From the NCBI GenBank assembly GCA_947179155.2, contig OX359264.1, positions 44,429,202 to 44,493,201 on the forward strand: a DNA stretch of 64,000 nucleotides, written 5' to 3'. Both the position numbers and the translations under genes were made by a program. The DNA comes from Hedera helix. Its lineage: Eukaryota; Streptophyta; Magnoliopsida; Apiales; Araliaceae. The notes under the pieces are model-generated. The model was not told where the DNA came from. It ran no database searches and saw only the letters and a program-made list of their open reading frames with translations. Every line of letters starts with the position of its first letter. Within the stretch, counting starts at the first letter, position 1. This document shows positions 10,638-22,710 of the stretch, piece by piece.

Positions 10638-11174
10638 ATACAGACAGCGCAAGAACGACAAAAGAGTTATGCTGATCTTCATCGGAGAGACGAAAGTTTC
10701 AACGTCGGAGATCATGTATTCTTACGTGTTTCTCCATGGAAAGGAGTTACGAGATTCGGAAAGAGAGGAAAGCTCAACCCTCGATTTATTGGCCCATTTG
10801 AAATCCTCGATCGAGTAGGATCCGTAGCCTACAGACTAGCCCTACCACCAAGTATGTCTCGCATCCATAACGTTTTTCACATATCTATGTTACGTAAATA
10901 TGTGAAGGACCCAAACCACGTCATTGAGTTAGAACCAGACGTTATAGCAGAAGATTTAACGTATGAGGAGGTACCTGTTAAGATCCTAGATAAGAAGGAG
11001 CAGATCTTACGCTCAAAGGTTATACCTCAAGTTAAGGTTTTATGGAGGAACCAAGATATTGAGGAAATGACCTGGGAGCTAGAATCTGAGATGAAGTCTA
11101 GGTATCCATACCTCTTCGAAATGCCAGGTACGTCAATTTCGGGGACGAAATTTCATAAGGAGGGGAGGTTGTAA
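10638..11174 (+). pseudogene. Integrase C-terminal part and chromodomain beyond the stop
   Basis: The reading frame of the polyprotein continues without further stops for 178 codons after the TGA and ends at a TAA that overlaps the first bases of the 3' LTR. It contains the integrase GPF/Y-type segment (RFIGPFEILDRVGSVAYRL). This is followed by a chromodomain-like segment (VKVLWRNQDIEEMTWELE, ending RYPYLF). The chromodomain is the mark of chromoviruses, which use it to target chromatin. An ATG at 10854 could start a separate short protein, but nothing supports this. Confidence 0.88.
11157..11169 (+). other. Polypurine tract of the Tekay-like element
   Basis: AAGGAGGGGAGGT lies directly before the 3' LTR, after the motif TTTCGGGGACGAAATTT that commonly precedes the tract in Tekay-type elements. 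It is the plus-strand primer of reverse transcription. Confidence 0.88.
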
Positions 11175-14100
11175 GACCCCGAATTTATGAAATACAAAAT
11201 TTAATTTTTCTTCATATATATTTTTCCTGAAACAGTAAATGGTTAAATTGACAAAATTGAAAGTTAAGGATGTTATGTGCAAATTTTATTTTGTCGGGGA
11301 ATATTCGTTTGGTCGGGGAATATTCGTGCCGTACGACGGCGCCGAAATAACAAATTATTTGTGGACCCCACAACGGAATAATTGTCGGATATAGAAAACG
11401 ACAGAAGTAACCTTTTTAAATAAAAATAGTCAACGGTGTTAACTGTTAAAATACCGGTGATAAAAGAATAGTAGCATACGGTAATTTATGGTATTTTCTG
11501 TAGCACACGGTACTCTACAGTAGCACACGGTATTGCACAGTGTCTCATATTATTGGTCTGATAATTGACACCGTAATTGTTACGCATCATTTCATCAATA
11601 ATTGTCACTGCATAATATTTTATATTATCAATTCAATTATTGTTGCTACACAGTATTTTGCATTATTGATTTAATAATTGTCATTACACTGTATTTCATA
11701 TCATCGAGTCAATAATTGTTGATGCACTGTAGTTTAAAATTATTGAATCTAATAATTGTCACAGTAGCAAATACACTATAATTTATATTATTAAATTAAT
11801 AAAAATATGTAACGTGTTTCTTACATTATTGTGGTAACATTATTTTATATGTTGGACTCACAGGAAGAATAAATAAATAAATAAATAAATAAAAAATAAA
11901 ATAATTAATTTTACTATTTGAAATAGTAACGTGAATAGTGACGTGAATAGTGACGTGAATAGTACGTGAATAGTAAGAAACATGTGGGACCCATTGTGGG
12001 GCCCACATGAAATGTGAGAAATGTGAGAATTTGCTAAAGAGTTGGTGGAGGCTGCGCAGCAGCCTCTGCTGAATTTTTTTCCTGTTCACCTACCACGCAT
12101 AGTAACTTATTTTCTCCTATAAATAGATTGTTCAGCTGAATAGAAAAATCACACCTAAAACATAAAATTTTTCTATAAGAATTTTATGAGTTTTCTCTGA
12201 GAATAGTAAGGTTATTTTGAGAGTTTGAAAGCCAAAAGGAGTGCAGGAATTTTTCAAGTAAGTGTTTTATTAAAGAGTAGTAATTTCATAAATTCCTATT
12301 TTTCACGGTATTCACAAATCTTCCTTTAGAAGACTCTTCTTTGAGAAGATTCATTTTTAAAAGCTTTCTTTGGAAGATTTATTTTGGAATATTATTTTAA
12401 AAACTATTTTAAAGTTGTTATATTATACTACAAAAATTATGTTAAATATATATAATTTTGATAGTTCATAATATACGAGTTATCATATACTTTGAAATTT
12501 ATATGTGGTAATTACTAATTATATTAAAAATATATAGGTTGATCAATCTCATTTAAATCAATATCCAGTCACGTGTTAAGGTAAGGGGTATCACTCTTTT
12601 CATCATCATAAATGGATATTATTTTCTTTCTTACTTGAAGGGATTATCATTCTTTGATTCTCGAAAATAATATCGTTTCTTTCTTGTGCCATTTATTTCC
12701 ATGTATTAAATTGTGGGAATAACCTTACGGCGCGGTTTACCGCCTGTTGGTGAATAACCTTTTGTATTCATTCCTTATTAATCTTTGAGAATAACCTTAC
12801 GGTGCGGATTATCGCCTGTTTGGTGAATAACTCTTCATGTTCAAATTCTATTAAATTGTGGGAATAACCTTACGGTGCGGATTACGCCTGTTTGGTGAAT
12901 AACTATTCGTATTCAAATTGATGGGAATAACCTTACGGTGCGGATTATCGCCTGTTGGTGAATAACCCTTTTTATTTGTCTCGTGTGGAAATAATTTGTC
13001 TACACGAATTATCACATGACACTTTTATTCCATATTCGTAAGTGATATCATTTTCCTTTATACTCATAAGGGATACCATCTTTTTCATCTTCCATTATTC
13101 AAACTTACTATGGTAAGGGATATTAATTCCCTTCACCTTTTGTTAATCAAACCTGCTACGGTAAGGGATATTATTTTCTTCCATACACCTAAATCGAAAC
13201 TTATTATGGAACTATTGCTTCTATAATTCCTGAAAATATTATATGTTCCATAATAGTTGAATTTCATTAGTTCAACTGAACCTTCCTATTTTCTGAACAT
13301 TTCTATTGAACTGTAATCGTTATTCTGAACTGTGGATCTTGAATATCATTTTTAAATTTCACTCCACATCATGTTGGCAATTTGGACATTATTTGAATCT
13401 GCACAAAGTAAACTTCCGATACTTATTGTTTATCCTGTTCTTCTGTTCATCATTTGTATCACTGTTATTTGTATTAATCATCAAGAATCAAGCTGCTGTG
13501 AATATCTGTGGCCGGGGGCACAGATGTGACATAATTGTTGAACAGATGATAGGTTAAAGGCGATATACTAGGTTAAAGGCGATACATCTGTTCCGTGTCT
13601 TTTATGGCACGTGGTTAATGTTCTCTTTGGCCCGTAGTGCAAAGATGAACTGTTGATTGGTATGATTATGACCAAAGGCTGAATCTGGTATAATCATGAC
13701 CGTTGGTGTTATATTGAATGTCTTTGGCCCGTAGTGCAAAGATGAACTGTTGATCTGCATGATTATGACCAGGAACTGTGAAGTTGTATTATTTTGACTA
13801 ATGGTGTTTCAGATGATAAAAGTTGATGATATTTTTACTAAAAAGAGAAGCGAGTGGACATTATAGTCTGCATTATTCTTCTAATAGATTGCTCATTCCG
13901 CTGCTATTATTGATCTGAACGTTGTTTAAGAATTTAACTGCAGTTTTTGATATAAACCTTGTAGTCTATTGTATTCTATCAAGAACTCAACTGTTGAAGG
14001 CTAATGATAAATTATTCGTCATTATCTTAGTCATGATATTTCTTACTGGGCTATTTGAGCTCACCCTTTCTTTTCGTTCCATTGTTTTTCAACAGGAGAT

Positions 14101-14320
14101 GAGAACGTAACGGGGTCTAGCCGGGGAATGGAGTGAGAGTGCGGGGATAGCTATCATAGTCTTCACGTGTTATAAAATAGTGTGGCAATAATAATGAAGA
14201 CTTAGTTGTGTTGTATTATCCACTGTATTGTTGTACGTTGTATTTCATTGTAATAATTTTGTTGTAGTCTTTTGACGACTCAAGTTTGGGCTGTGTGGGC
14301 CTAGATTTGGGGGCGTCACA
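11170..14320 (+). repeat. 3' LTR of the Tekay-like element
   Basis: At 3,151 bp it is nearly identical to the 5' LTR. Differences seen by eye are one AAAT unit fewer and about five single-base changes, for example in the pairs near 4057/12036, 4097/12075, 4858/12837, 5149/13128 and 5660/13641. GTCAT follows at 14321. Confidence 0.95.
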
Positions 14321-14325
14321 GTCAT

Positions 14326-15075
14326 AATGACATTTTGTAATAAGAACAAGTTCAACACATGTAACCGAATATTATATGAATATTATCAAGTTTTATCACA
14401 TTCTCTTGTTACGTCTTTACTTTGATTAAACTTAGAATTGTTAAAACTTAACATAGTATTAATAATGATCTATTTATCTGGATGAGGATCGGTAAATAAC
14501 TTGTGAGTACTGTACATCCGAGACAGGACTAAGCGATGTTGACTGGTCAAATCCATCGTTAAGGTTCCTCGGACCCAAGTATAACTCGTTATTATTATTC
14601 TGAATATCGGATAAGTAGGATTATTAATATGAAGAGATATCACTATAACCAAATACGTTTCGAATGAGAGTTTTAACTATTTGGGTAATGTTCTGTACGG
14701 AAAGAGAATTTTGCACCGGACAAAGATACAACCATTTGTCATGGATAAAAATACAAACATTTATCACGGGTGAAGATGCAAACATTCACCTCGAGATTCT
14801 CTGTTCCCAAGAGCCGTCCTAATGATTTAATGTCGTGAATGTTGGAACATATAAAGTTATAGAATATCTAAATATTAAGGATAAAATGTTATGTTTGAGT
14901 ATTAAGTCTCTTGTATTGATTACAAGGACTTGATATAAAATAATGAAAGATCTTTGGGAATTAAGATGAGAACTTTGTTTGAGAATAAAGGAAATCATCT
15001 ATAAACCTATTGATTTAGCATTTATAGTGAGCACCAAGTCATTTGTAGTAAGTATAGTGATTTGGGGGCGTCACA
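14326..15075 (+). repeat. 3' end of the array-type gypsy LTR (continuation of 3061-3187)
   Basis: It resumes after the Tekay insertion and ends GGGGGCGTCACA, like the intact LTR copies ending at 26137 and 37212. Non-LTR sequence (ATAGTCCTTGACAC) follows, not a primer-binding site, so this is the outer end of a 3' LTR or a solo LTR. Confidence 0.85.
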
Positions 15076-15691
15076 ATAGTCCTTGACACTCTCTTAACCA
15101 AAAGGCAAAGAGAGGTAACTCCATAATTCTTGTTGGTGGAGATTTGACTTTTCAATTTGATAAGTATGATATATTTTATAGCGTTGAAATAAACTATTAA
15201 TACTTAAATTTTTGGATTTTTTTTATAAAAAAAAATAAATAATGAAATACCCTTCCTATAAGTTAACTTATGACCAATCAAAAATATCTGGTTAACTCAA
15301 CCAAGATAGACAATCGTTCTCTTTATTAAATATAGTTATTGGTACATTGCACACTAGTAGTTAGGGTACGTACTGATTGCTGATCCGGTTGATTGATACA
15401 AAGGATTTCAATGTGTGTGTGTGTGTGTTTTTTTTCCGCAATGCGTGCATAAGCAATACAATAATATAAATAAATTTTATTAAATAAATGAATGTGTAAA
15501 ATACAATACTCAGACTAAATATCCTTCTGAACACCAAGAAATAAACTGTGCAGAAACCAATAATAAATAAATAAATAAGAAAGAAAGAAAGACTAGGGAG
15601 TGCCAATATCACTACCCTTATTTACTACAACGATTAAGTCATGCCTGTAAAAATGATGGGAATTGTGTGTTTTGTTTGTATAAAAGCTCGT
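15076..15691. other. 3' flank of P450 copy 1
   Basis: It lies between the LTR end and the P450 stop codon. It contains a TG run (15412-15428) and AAAT-rich stretches and probably holds the 3' untranslated region of the minus-strand gene. I see no separate gene. Confidence 0.6.
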
Positions 15692-17302
15692 TCATATGCG
15701 GAGTGTAGGCACAAGAAGCAAGTGTTGGATTCGTGGAATTGTTAACCCTGATTTCTCAGTCATATCCAAGTCACCAGCTGAAATCCCTCTCGGCAGCTCC
15801 CAATCAAAGCAATGCAACAACTGAGCCAACACCAATTGAATGTTGATCAAGCCTAACTGCATTCCAGGACACCCTCTCCTACCCGACCCAAATGGTAAGA
15901 GCTGGAAATCACGTCCTCGGAGGTCTATTTGGGTCCTAGAAAACCTCTCTGGAAGGAATTCTTCAACATCTTCAGACCACGCGTTAGGATCTCGTCCCAG
16001 AGCCCAAGCATTTACGATTACACGTGACTTCTTAGGTATGTAATACCCGTCGATCAGAGTATCCTCCCTAGACTCATGAGGACCCAATAATGGTGCGATA
16101 GGGTGTAGCCTTAAACCTTCCTTAACCACCATATATAAGTACTCTAACTTTGGCAGATCAGTCTCCTCCACCATTCGATCAAGTCCTACAATGGCATTTA
16201 CCTCCTCTTGACACTTTTTCATCACCCTGGGATGCCTTATTAGTTCTGCCAATATCCATTCGATGGATGTATATGAAGTATCGATCGCCGCTGTGATAAT
16301 GTCTACCATGATAGATTTAATACTCGATCTGTCAATCACTTTCGCTAACTCGTGATGCGTACTAGTGGAATTTTTCATCAATGATAGCATTTCATCAACA
16401 AAGTCGGTATTTTTCTTCTGAAGTCCATCAGTTGCGTTTTGTTCATGCTCATCAATAATTAGCTCCAACATTTTGTCAAGTTTCTTGCCGGCTTCCTTAA
16501 AGCTTCGACCCAATCCCTATATAGAGGAAATATATATTGAGATGCATGTTTTGTGAGTAGTAATTAAAATGTTAAAAGTATATATAAACAAAATTAATTT
16601 TGTCTAAAGATAGAGGCATTAATTAATTACCTGAAGATCAAGTGGCCCTAGAAAAGGCACAAAGTCTGCGAGATTAAACTTGCCTGCCAAAATGAAAGCC
16701 TCGTTCATAATACCCTTGAGATCAAACCTATCGTCTTTGCTTCGTCCCAAAAGCAACCTATAAGTCATGTTCTCAATAAGATCAGCCACCTTTGCACTAA
16801 TATCCACCACCTCATTTTTAGCGGCAGCATCCTTAAGCTCCTTCACCAATAACCCAAGCTCCTCCTTTCTCATCCCAACAAAAGAATTAATCTTTGAAGG
16901 AGCAAGAAGCTCTTGTACAACGAACTTTCTTACGTTGCGCCAATAAGGACCGTCGGTGAATGTGATGCCCTTATTACCATAGGACATATATTCGGCGGCC
17001 TGAAACTTGGGGCGGTTAGCAAAATGAATGTCATGAGTCTTGAGAAAAAGCTCGGCAGCCTGAGGGGAGGAGACTACGATAGTTGGGACCGAACCTAAAC
17101 GCATGGACATGATAGGACCGTACTTGTTGGCTAACTCGTGGAGGGTGCGGTGGGGGAGGCTACCTAACATTGGGAGGCTACCGATAATTGGTAAGCCTCG
17201 AGGACCTGGTGGTAGTTTACGGTGGCGTTTTGAAGTTGTGATATTTAACCACCAGAGTGCACCAAGGAGAAGGAAGACAAGAGGTAACGCCCATGTAAAC
17301 AT
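15692..17302 (-). CDS. Cytochrome P450, CYP71 clan (CYP736A-like), copy 1
   Basis: Membrane-anchored heme monooxygenase, expected on the ER with NADPH-P450 reductase as electron donor. Exon 1 is 17302-16631, exon 2 is 16516-15692, with a 114-bp GT-AG phase-0 intron joining LDLQ to GLGRSF. The product has 498 residues, normal for the family. Visible marks: N-terminal hydrophobic anchor (about 4-20), proline hinge PPGP (31-34), I-helix AAIDTS (300-305, alanine where glycine is more usual), ExxR (E357, R360), PERF (413-416) and heme loop FGSGRRGCPG (433-442, ligand Cys440). The C-terminal half resembles the plant CYP736A family, which includes biphenyl hydroxylases. The family call is from memory of motifs and the substrate is unknown. 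The frame is intact. Copies 2 and 3 have Val where this copy has Ala403. Confidence 0.93.
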
Positions 17303-17348
17303 CTCGGTTCTTAGTAAATGTGTTTATTTACACAATTTAGATCTGGTC

Positions 17349-17357
17349 TTTAAATAG
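17349..17357 (-). promoter_or_regulatory. Probable TATA box of P450 copy 1
   Basis: On the minus strand CTATTTAAAG lies about 50 bp before the ATG at 17302, giving a short leader. The same motif is kept in the other copies. Confidence 0.5.
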
Positions 17358-20014
17358 AAAATCCCCCATGCAAAGTTTTGTACAACTACAGCCTACAGCT
17401 ACTATATCATGCTACTTAGAAGGTTCCTCTATAATTTTTTATTTTTCTTTAGGACATGTGGCGAGAGAATGTTCCTGAGTTAGGACCATATATATATAAA
17501 TATATTATGCCCCTCTCCGTACATCTTTCCTTGCTTTTCGAGTTTTTTGACCGGTTGTCTGGATATTTATTTTTTATTTTATTTAAGATAGCCCCCTAAG
17601 AGCGAATTGTGGTCATTCATGGAGGCCATTCATGTTCCGCTCAATATTGAATATGCATGTACCCTAAACTTAGTTCTTTATATATTGTTGTTAAGAAGTG
17701 TACAAATTTGATCGGCAATAACGAACTCTTTATTCTTTTTATTTTTCAACACAAACCTCGTACTAGGGGTGGGGGCACAAATTTTATTGAGAGGAAACAC
17801 CTTTATAACTGAATAAAAATTTGAAATAATAAATTATTCTTAATTTTGATTAGGCAAAAGGAGTTATGCGTAATATATGCAAATATTAATGATTCATGAT
17901 CTCTATTTCATATTTATCACTAAATATAATGAGGAGTTAGTTTAATAGTAATGACAGAATGAAATTATGATAACAAAATTGAAAATATTGAGTCATACTA
18001 CTAACTTTAAAAAGAACAATCTTTTTCGAAACAAAAAAAAAAAAAAATTACATTCACAGACGAGGCGATTTTATTGTCAAACTGAGGAAATAATTAAATC
18101 CTCCAAATATAAACTTGAAAAATAGTACTTGTTCGGTTTCTCTTTATAAGATCATTTTTTGCTTTTGAAATTCGATTCTAGACATTTTTAAACGGACAAG
18201 TATGCATACACACAAACCAAACACAACATTATCCTCATCCTTAAAAAGTGTGTTTTCAATAGCTTGAGGGCCATTATTGTAAATATGCAAAATTGGCAGG
18301 CTGGGCACATGGCGCGAAGTAGCTGGGTAGCATCAGATGGGCGTGCATGGCACGGATATGGTAGGATTTCAGCAGTCTGGCCACACGGTGTCGTTTGGCC
18401 AAAGAAGGGTCAACAAATAAGTACAAACACACAATGCGTTGGCTTGGTTTGGTTCAGTGGCTAAGCGTCGTGCGCGGGCGCATGAAGCTTGGCAATGGAT
18501 TTATTTTGCAGCTTGTTCCTGCACGTCGGTCTCGCTATGTCCTTTATTATTCCAACAACAGATTTTTGCCTCGGTGTATACGTGGGTCTGAACAAATATT
18601 TAAAAACGATTGGAAATTAATAAGCCATTAGCAAATTTTGGAAAAGAAAAAAAGTATTGGAATTTTATTATAGTAGGTAGGATATTGTGTATTACATTTT
18701 TATTAGTGTTCTAATTTCTATTAGGGTTAGGAAAGTTGTACTCCTCCGAATATTGTACTCTAGGGTAGAAATAATAACTTTTTGTTAGGCTGCCGTTAGA
18801 ACTTAAGTATGTGGATCTAGTGCAAATCACAATCAACATCAATGGAGGCGGAGGATTGAAGAAGCGGCTGGAACTCAGATTTGGGGATTTGACTCTTTTT
18901 CTTTACTTTTGTTTTTCATGGATGTTGATTAATATTTGGAAAAAGTTTGATTTATTTGTTATGAATTAAACTTTCAATTATCATTTTATTATTCTATAAT
19001 TTATTAGTTTATTTGTCAATTGTAGTTTAAATAAAATTGGCTTGATATAAATTAGTATTTGAAAAAATATTAGATATAATTCCATGTGGGTTCACTTTAC
19101 TTATTACTATTTTACTTGTTGATCGTGTATACTTGCAAGTAAATGTTAATTATTAAATTACACAAACAATAACAATGTTAAAGATGGTACCAGAGCTTTA
19201 TTAAAATTGTGTTAGCATGTGTAAGTCAGGTGACATGCCTTCTAGAAGAGCGATGTTAAAGAAGGTAACGGAGCTGAAGTTATGATTTTATAGATTGCCT
19301 TTCAAGCTTGACCTGTGAGTTAAGGGTGAATCGCTAGGTAGACGAGGAATTTATTTTCCCTTGGTTTATTTTGAATAGTCTTGGCTTCGTGTAAATAACA
19401 CAGATTTATTTTTATCGCCTTGTTATTTGCATTTAATTTAATGAATATTTGATAAGTTAGGTCATATGATTACTGTTATGCTTTGTCTCGAATGTGTGAA
19501 TTATATCTTGGAGCGAGAGTAATTGGGTAATGTCTTTAGATATCATTTTAGAACTTTTCAAGAAATAAATAAATTGAATTTAATCATTATTTTTGCATTT
19601 ATCTTATAGTATTTGGAAGATGAATGTAAGTTTTGAAAATTGTTGCAAACTAATTTCTTATGGGAATAACTGTGATTACTTCAAATTGATATATAAATTT
19701 TGTGATTATTTTTCTGGTCATTGTTGGTGTGACTTATTTGAGACCGTACAAGTTGTGGTTACGTTGAGGTGTTGGACTTGAAGTAAACTTGTGTTTAGCA
19801 AATTAGTTTCACTATAATCTTTAGGGTTAGTGGGAGGTTGAGCCAATGTCCGTGTTATTTCTTTGAGTATTTTCTTTTGAGATGATTAATGATACTGAGA
19901 AATGATTAATGCATTCCATGTCTGTGATATTTATAGGCTACTGAGAATTAAATACAAGATAATGAAGTGGTTTTGGAATTTTCTTGTCATGTGAAATATC
20001 TAATGTTCTAGAGT
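17358..20014. other. P450 upstream region and non-coding spacer, unit 1
   Basis: It contains the proximal promoter of the minus-strand P450, then mostly AT-rich DNA with one GC-richer block (18260-18560) whose small open frames match no family. TGGTACCAGAGC at 19185-19196 resembles an initiator-tRNA primer site with one change, and unit 3 has the canonical TGGTATCAGAGC at 49445. The spacer may therefore contain a decayed LTR element, but I cannot find paired LTRs around it. Confidence 0.5.
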
Positions 20015-20023
20015 TTACATATA

Positions 20024-21861
20024 GAGTTCATTGCATAAATGACCTCGAAATATGACTCATTTTGCACATCGTGCCCCCACTTTCTTTTAAATGCTCTCAT
20101 CTTGCTATCCAAAGTGCAGTCAAGTAAACAATAATGACCATTGTGTTAATTCCGACAAGAAAAGTGGTCAGAAGTACCACGTGTTCTGGCGTCCACAATA
20201 GAAGTATGGTTTGACCGTATGTTTATACATTTGACAGTCAAAAACTAATTTGAAAATAATATTATATTAATCTTATACATATAAAAATCCAAATTTATTT
20301 AAAAACTTTTCTTTTTCTTTTTTATTGTTTTCCCATCTTCATCATCTTCCCCATCTACCATGAAACTTATCAACAATTTCAAAATTCAAAATCTCGAACC
20401 CAAATCTGAAACAATTTCAAGCCCATGTTCTATCATTAAATCCACTCATTTTCTCTCTCTAAAACAGAATTGGAAAAAATTGTGACCGGTAGGAGATGAA
20501 GATTGCAACAATTGGGGAAGAATTATCAAAACCAAATCTAAAGACCATTCATTTTCTCTTGTAAAACACAAATCTCAAACTCAAATCTGAAAACCATTCA
20601 TGAACTCGAAAATCTCAAATCAAAATCCCCAATCCGTTCATCGTCTTCAAATTTTTGCCTTAACCGAAAACTCATAAATCCAAACACACAATATGAAAAA
20701 CTCAATACTCTAATCAAATTAGATGTATCAAATTCCCCATATGCAACCAAACTCCCAAACCCATAAATCAAATATTAAAACCCATATTTGGAACATTTGG
20801 GGAAGAAATCTCAAAACCCAAAATTAAAATCCAAGAAAAAAACACCAAACCAAGAAAAGAAATACAAATCCAACCAAGAACACCAACTTTCTCTCTCATC
20901 CATGGCGTCTTCTTTGGTCACCTTCATTTCTTGAAGAAAATAGAAAAAATCCCAAACATCTAGCACTTTTAATATGCAATTTAGTTATATAATTTGATTC
21001 TACTGGTAGTAGTTTAATTATATTTTATAAATTTTAAATGCTATGAACCAATAATTTAATAACATTGGTACACTTTAGTATATTTAATTCTAATGTTAGT
21101 ATTTTTCACACTTAATTTTTTATATTTTAATTTCTAATTTGTATGTTTTAATATTGACAATACTTTTATTTTGTATTTCACTATTGTTTTTGTTTATATT
21201 ATTGATTTTTAATTAATTAGTTTACTTGATCTAGTATTTAATATGTATTTGTGAGTTTGAGTTTATTTTGCTTAATTGGTGATGTTAATTACTTTATTTT
21301 CAATAATTAGTATAGTTAATTATTTAATTTTTCTTAATCAATGGGTTAATTGCTTACTTGAGATAATTGGATTAATTAATTGAGTAAATTATTTGTGTTA
21401 GATATTAATTGGGTTAATTATTTTAGTAAATTATTTAGGTTAGAAGATTAGTTGGGAATTAATTGTTTATCTGGGTTATTTTTTAGTTAATTATTTAGTT
21501 GTAGTTAATTATTTTGTTTTAATGATATTTTGGGATTAATTATTAGTTAGATTAGTTATTTGGATTTATTATTGGGTGAATGTATTAAAACTCTTTTTTT
21601 GTATTGATTTTGAAATGTCAACGTATTTATACTAAGAAAAGAAGTCAACTATGGTATTTAAATGTATTTAAATGGTCAACTATATTTAAATGTTAAATTA
21701 TGCCACGTGCCAATTTTCTGGCAAATAACACGACCGGAATTCTCGAAAGGGTCCACCCTCGCTATTTAAGTGTACTTTGGGTAGTAGGATGGTAGCGTTT
21801 AAAAGTGGGGATACGATGTGCAAAATGAGTCATATTTCAAGGTCATTTATGCAATTAACTC
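20024..21861. mobile_element. Non-autonomous Mutator-like element (MULE), unit 1
   Basis: The 1,838-bp element has terminal inverted repeats of about 95 bp. The left end is GAGTTCATTGCATAAATGAC; the right end on the other strand is GAGTTAATTGCATAAATGAC. Both then share a long segment including GACTCATTTTGCACATCGT. Perfect 9-bp direct repeats TTACATATA flank it (20015-20023 and 21862-21870), the hallmark of Mutator-type transposition. The interior has an A/C-rich half (20300-20950) and a TTAATTA-rich half (21290-21560). No transposase and no captured gene is recognised. Confidence 0.92.
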
Positions 21862-21870
21862 TTACATATA

Positions 21871-22068
21871 TATGATTATATTATAGAGTATGTGATAGAT
21901 TTAGTTAGATGCATTGAGTACATATTTGGGGATTTGGTAGAGAAATGATATATATATTTTTTTCGGAATCTTATTTGTTTTATAGCAATGTGTATCCACG
22001 ATTTCGTGAAGATGAGAATGTCTTGTGCTTTGGATTTCGAGGACAAAATCCTTGTAAGTGGAAGGTGA
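21871..22068 (+). mobile_element. 3' tail of a gypsy element's internal region, unit 1
   Basis: It contains GATTTCGAGGACAAAATCCT followed by a purine-rich AAGTGGAAGG directly before an LTR start. This is the usual arrangement at the 3' end of chromovirus-type internal regions. No coding domain remains, so the element upstream is truncated or decayed. Confidence 0.7.
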
Positions 22069-22670
22069 TGTATCCCCCCGACCATCTTATTTTCATAATG
22101 TTATTTTTTATGCTATAATGTACAGGTTGCGCCAATCAATTGAATTATATTTATTGGATTTGATTTAGTTAATAGGTTAATTAACACATATAAGAATACG
22201 TGACGGAAATGATTTGCTAACTGTTAGAGCTAATCCAACCATGCCAAAACTGAAGAATGAGAATGCAATGAAAAATTAGATATAATATGAACTGGATTTG
22301 TATTTCTTAGTAATTACACATGATACATCAGCCGAGTAGTACTTGTACAAAATAGAGTTCAGGTGCATACATAGCTTACACACATGACTTGAACTCTAGT
22401 TACAATAAAAACTTAAAGACTCCTATATTTATGACAAGACTTGGTTACTAGATATACTGTTCGTAGACTTGATTTCGCCGATAGTTGTAATATTTCGAAC
22501 TTCCGAGAGAGTTGTAATCCGACTTTATGTGAATAAATAAAGCTTGAATTACATCTTATATGTGTTATGTAATCTTCGTTATTGTTTATTTATGTGTTTC
22601 GGTTCAAGTATCCAACCTTAACACGAAAAAGGAACATAAAAGTTTTTTTCAAAAATCTGAAAAGAAGATA

Positions 22671-22710
22671 AACCCTAAACCCTAAACCCTAAGGTCTAAA
22701 CCCTAGAAAA
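22671..22710 (+). repeat. Short telomere-like AAACCCT repeats inside the LTR
   Basis: Three tandem AAACCCT units and one further interrupted copy are present. Additional CCCTAA/TAGGG fragments occur at 23231-23290. The unit 2 copy at about 33757 has lost one segment. They belong to the LTR and do not mark a chromosome end. Confidence 0.8.

Larger units (their letters stand above)
3183..14325 (+). mobile_element. Full-length Tekay/Del-like Ty3-gypsy chromovirus
   Basis: This is a complete LTR retrotransposon. It has 5-bp target duplications GTCAT (3183-3187 and 14321-14325), LTRs of 3,155 and 3,151 bp, an initiator-tRNA primer site, one gag-pol frame with a C-terminal chromodomain, and a polypurine tract. 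The two LTRs differ, by eye, at about five substitutions and one 4-bp repeat-unit indel, so insertion was recent. One in-frame stop interrupts the polyprotein, so this copy is probably not autonomous unless the stop is read through. It is nested in an older gypsy LTR, and the empty site is preserved at 25383-25387 and 36457-36461. The clade call rests on gene order, chromodomain position and the sequence before the polypurine tract. Confidence 0.95.

Noticed and set aside
10854..11174. A separate small gene after the polyprotein
   Set aside because: It is in the same frame as gag-pol and encodes the end of integrase and the chromodomain, so it is the remainder of the interrupted polyprotein.
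15840..16043. Plus-strand open frames opposite the P450 exons (also 16913-17357 and equivalents in the other units)
   Set aside because: They are antisense shadows of a well-supported P450 coding sequence and show no domain.
18440..18480. tRNA- or SINE-like box A (GGTTCAGTGGCTAAGCG)
   Set aside because: No matching B box, cloverleaf or poly-A/T tail follows, so neither a tRNA nor a SINE can be supported.
18264..18631. Open frames in the GC-richer spacer block, repeated in units 2 and 3
   Set aside because: They differ between copies by changes that do not respect codons (one frame is absent in unit 2) and have no recognisable motif.
19185..19196. Primer-binding-site-like TGGTACCAGAGC in the spacer
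   Set aside because: No LTR end (CA) lies directly before it and no paired LTR was found, so it is mentioned only as part of the spacer.
22671..22710. Telomere or chromosome-end sequence
   Set aside because: Only three to four units, inside an LTR and repeated in other LTR copies.
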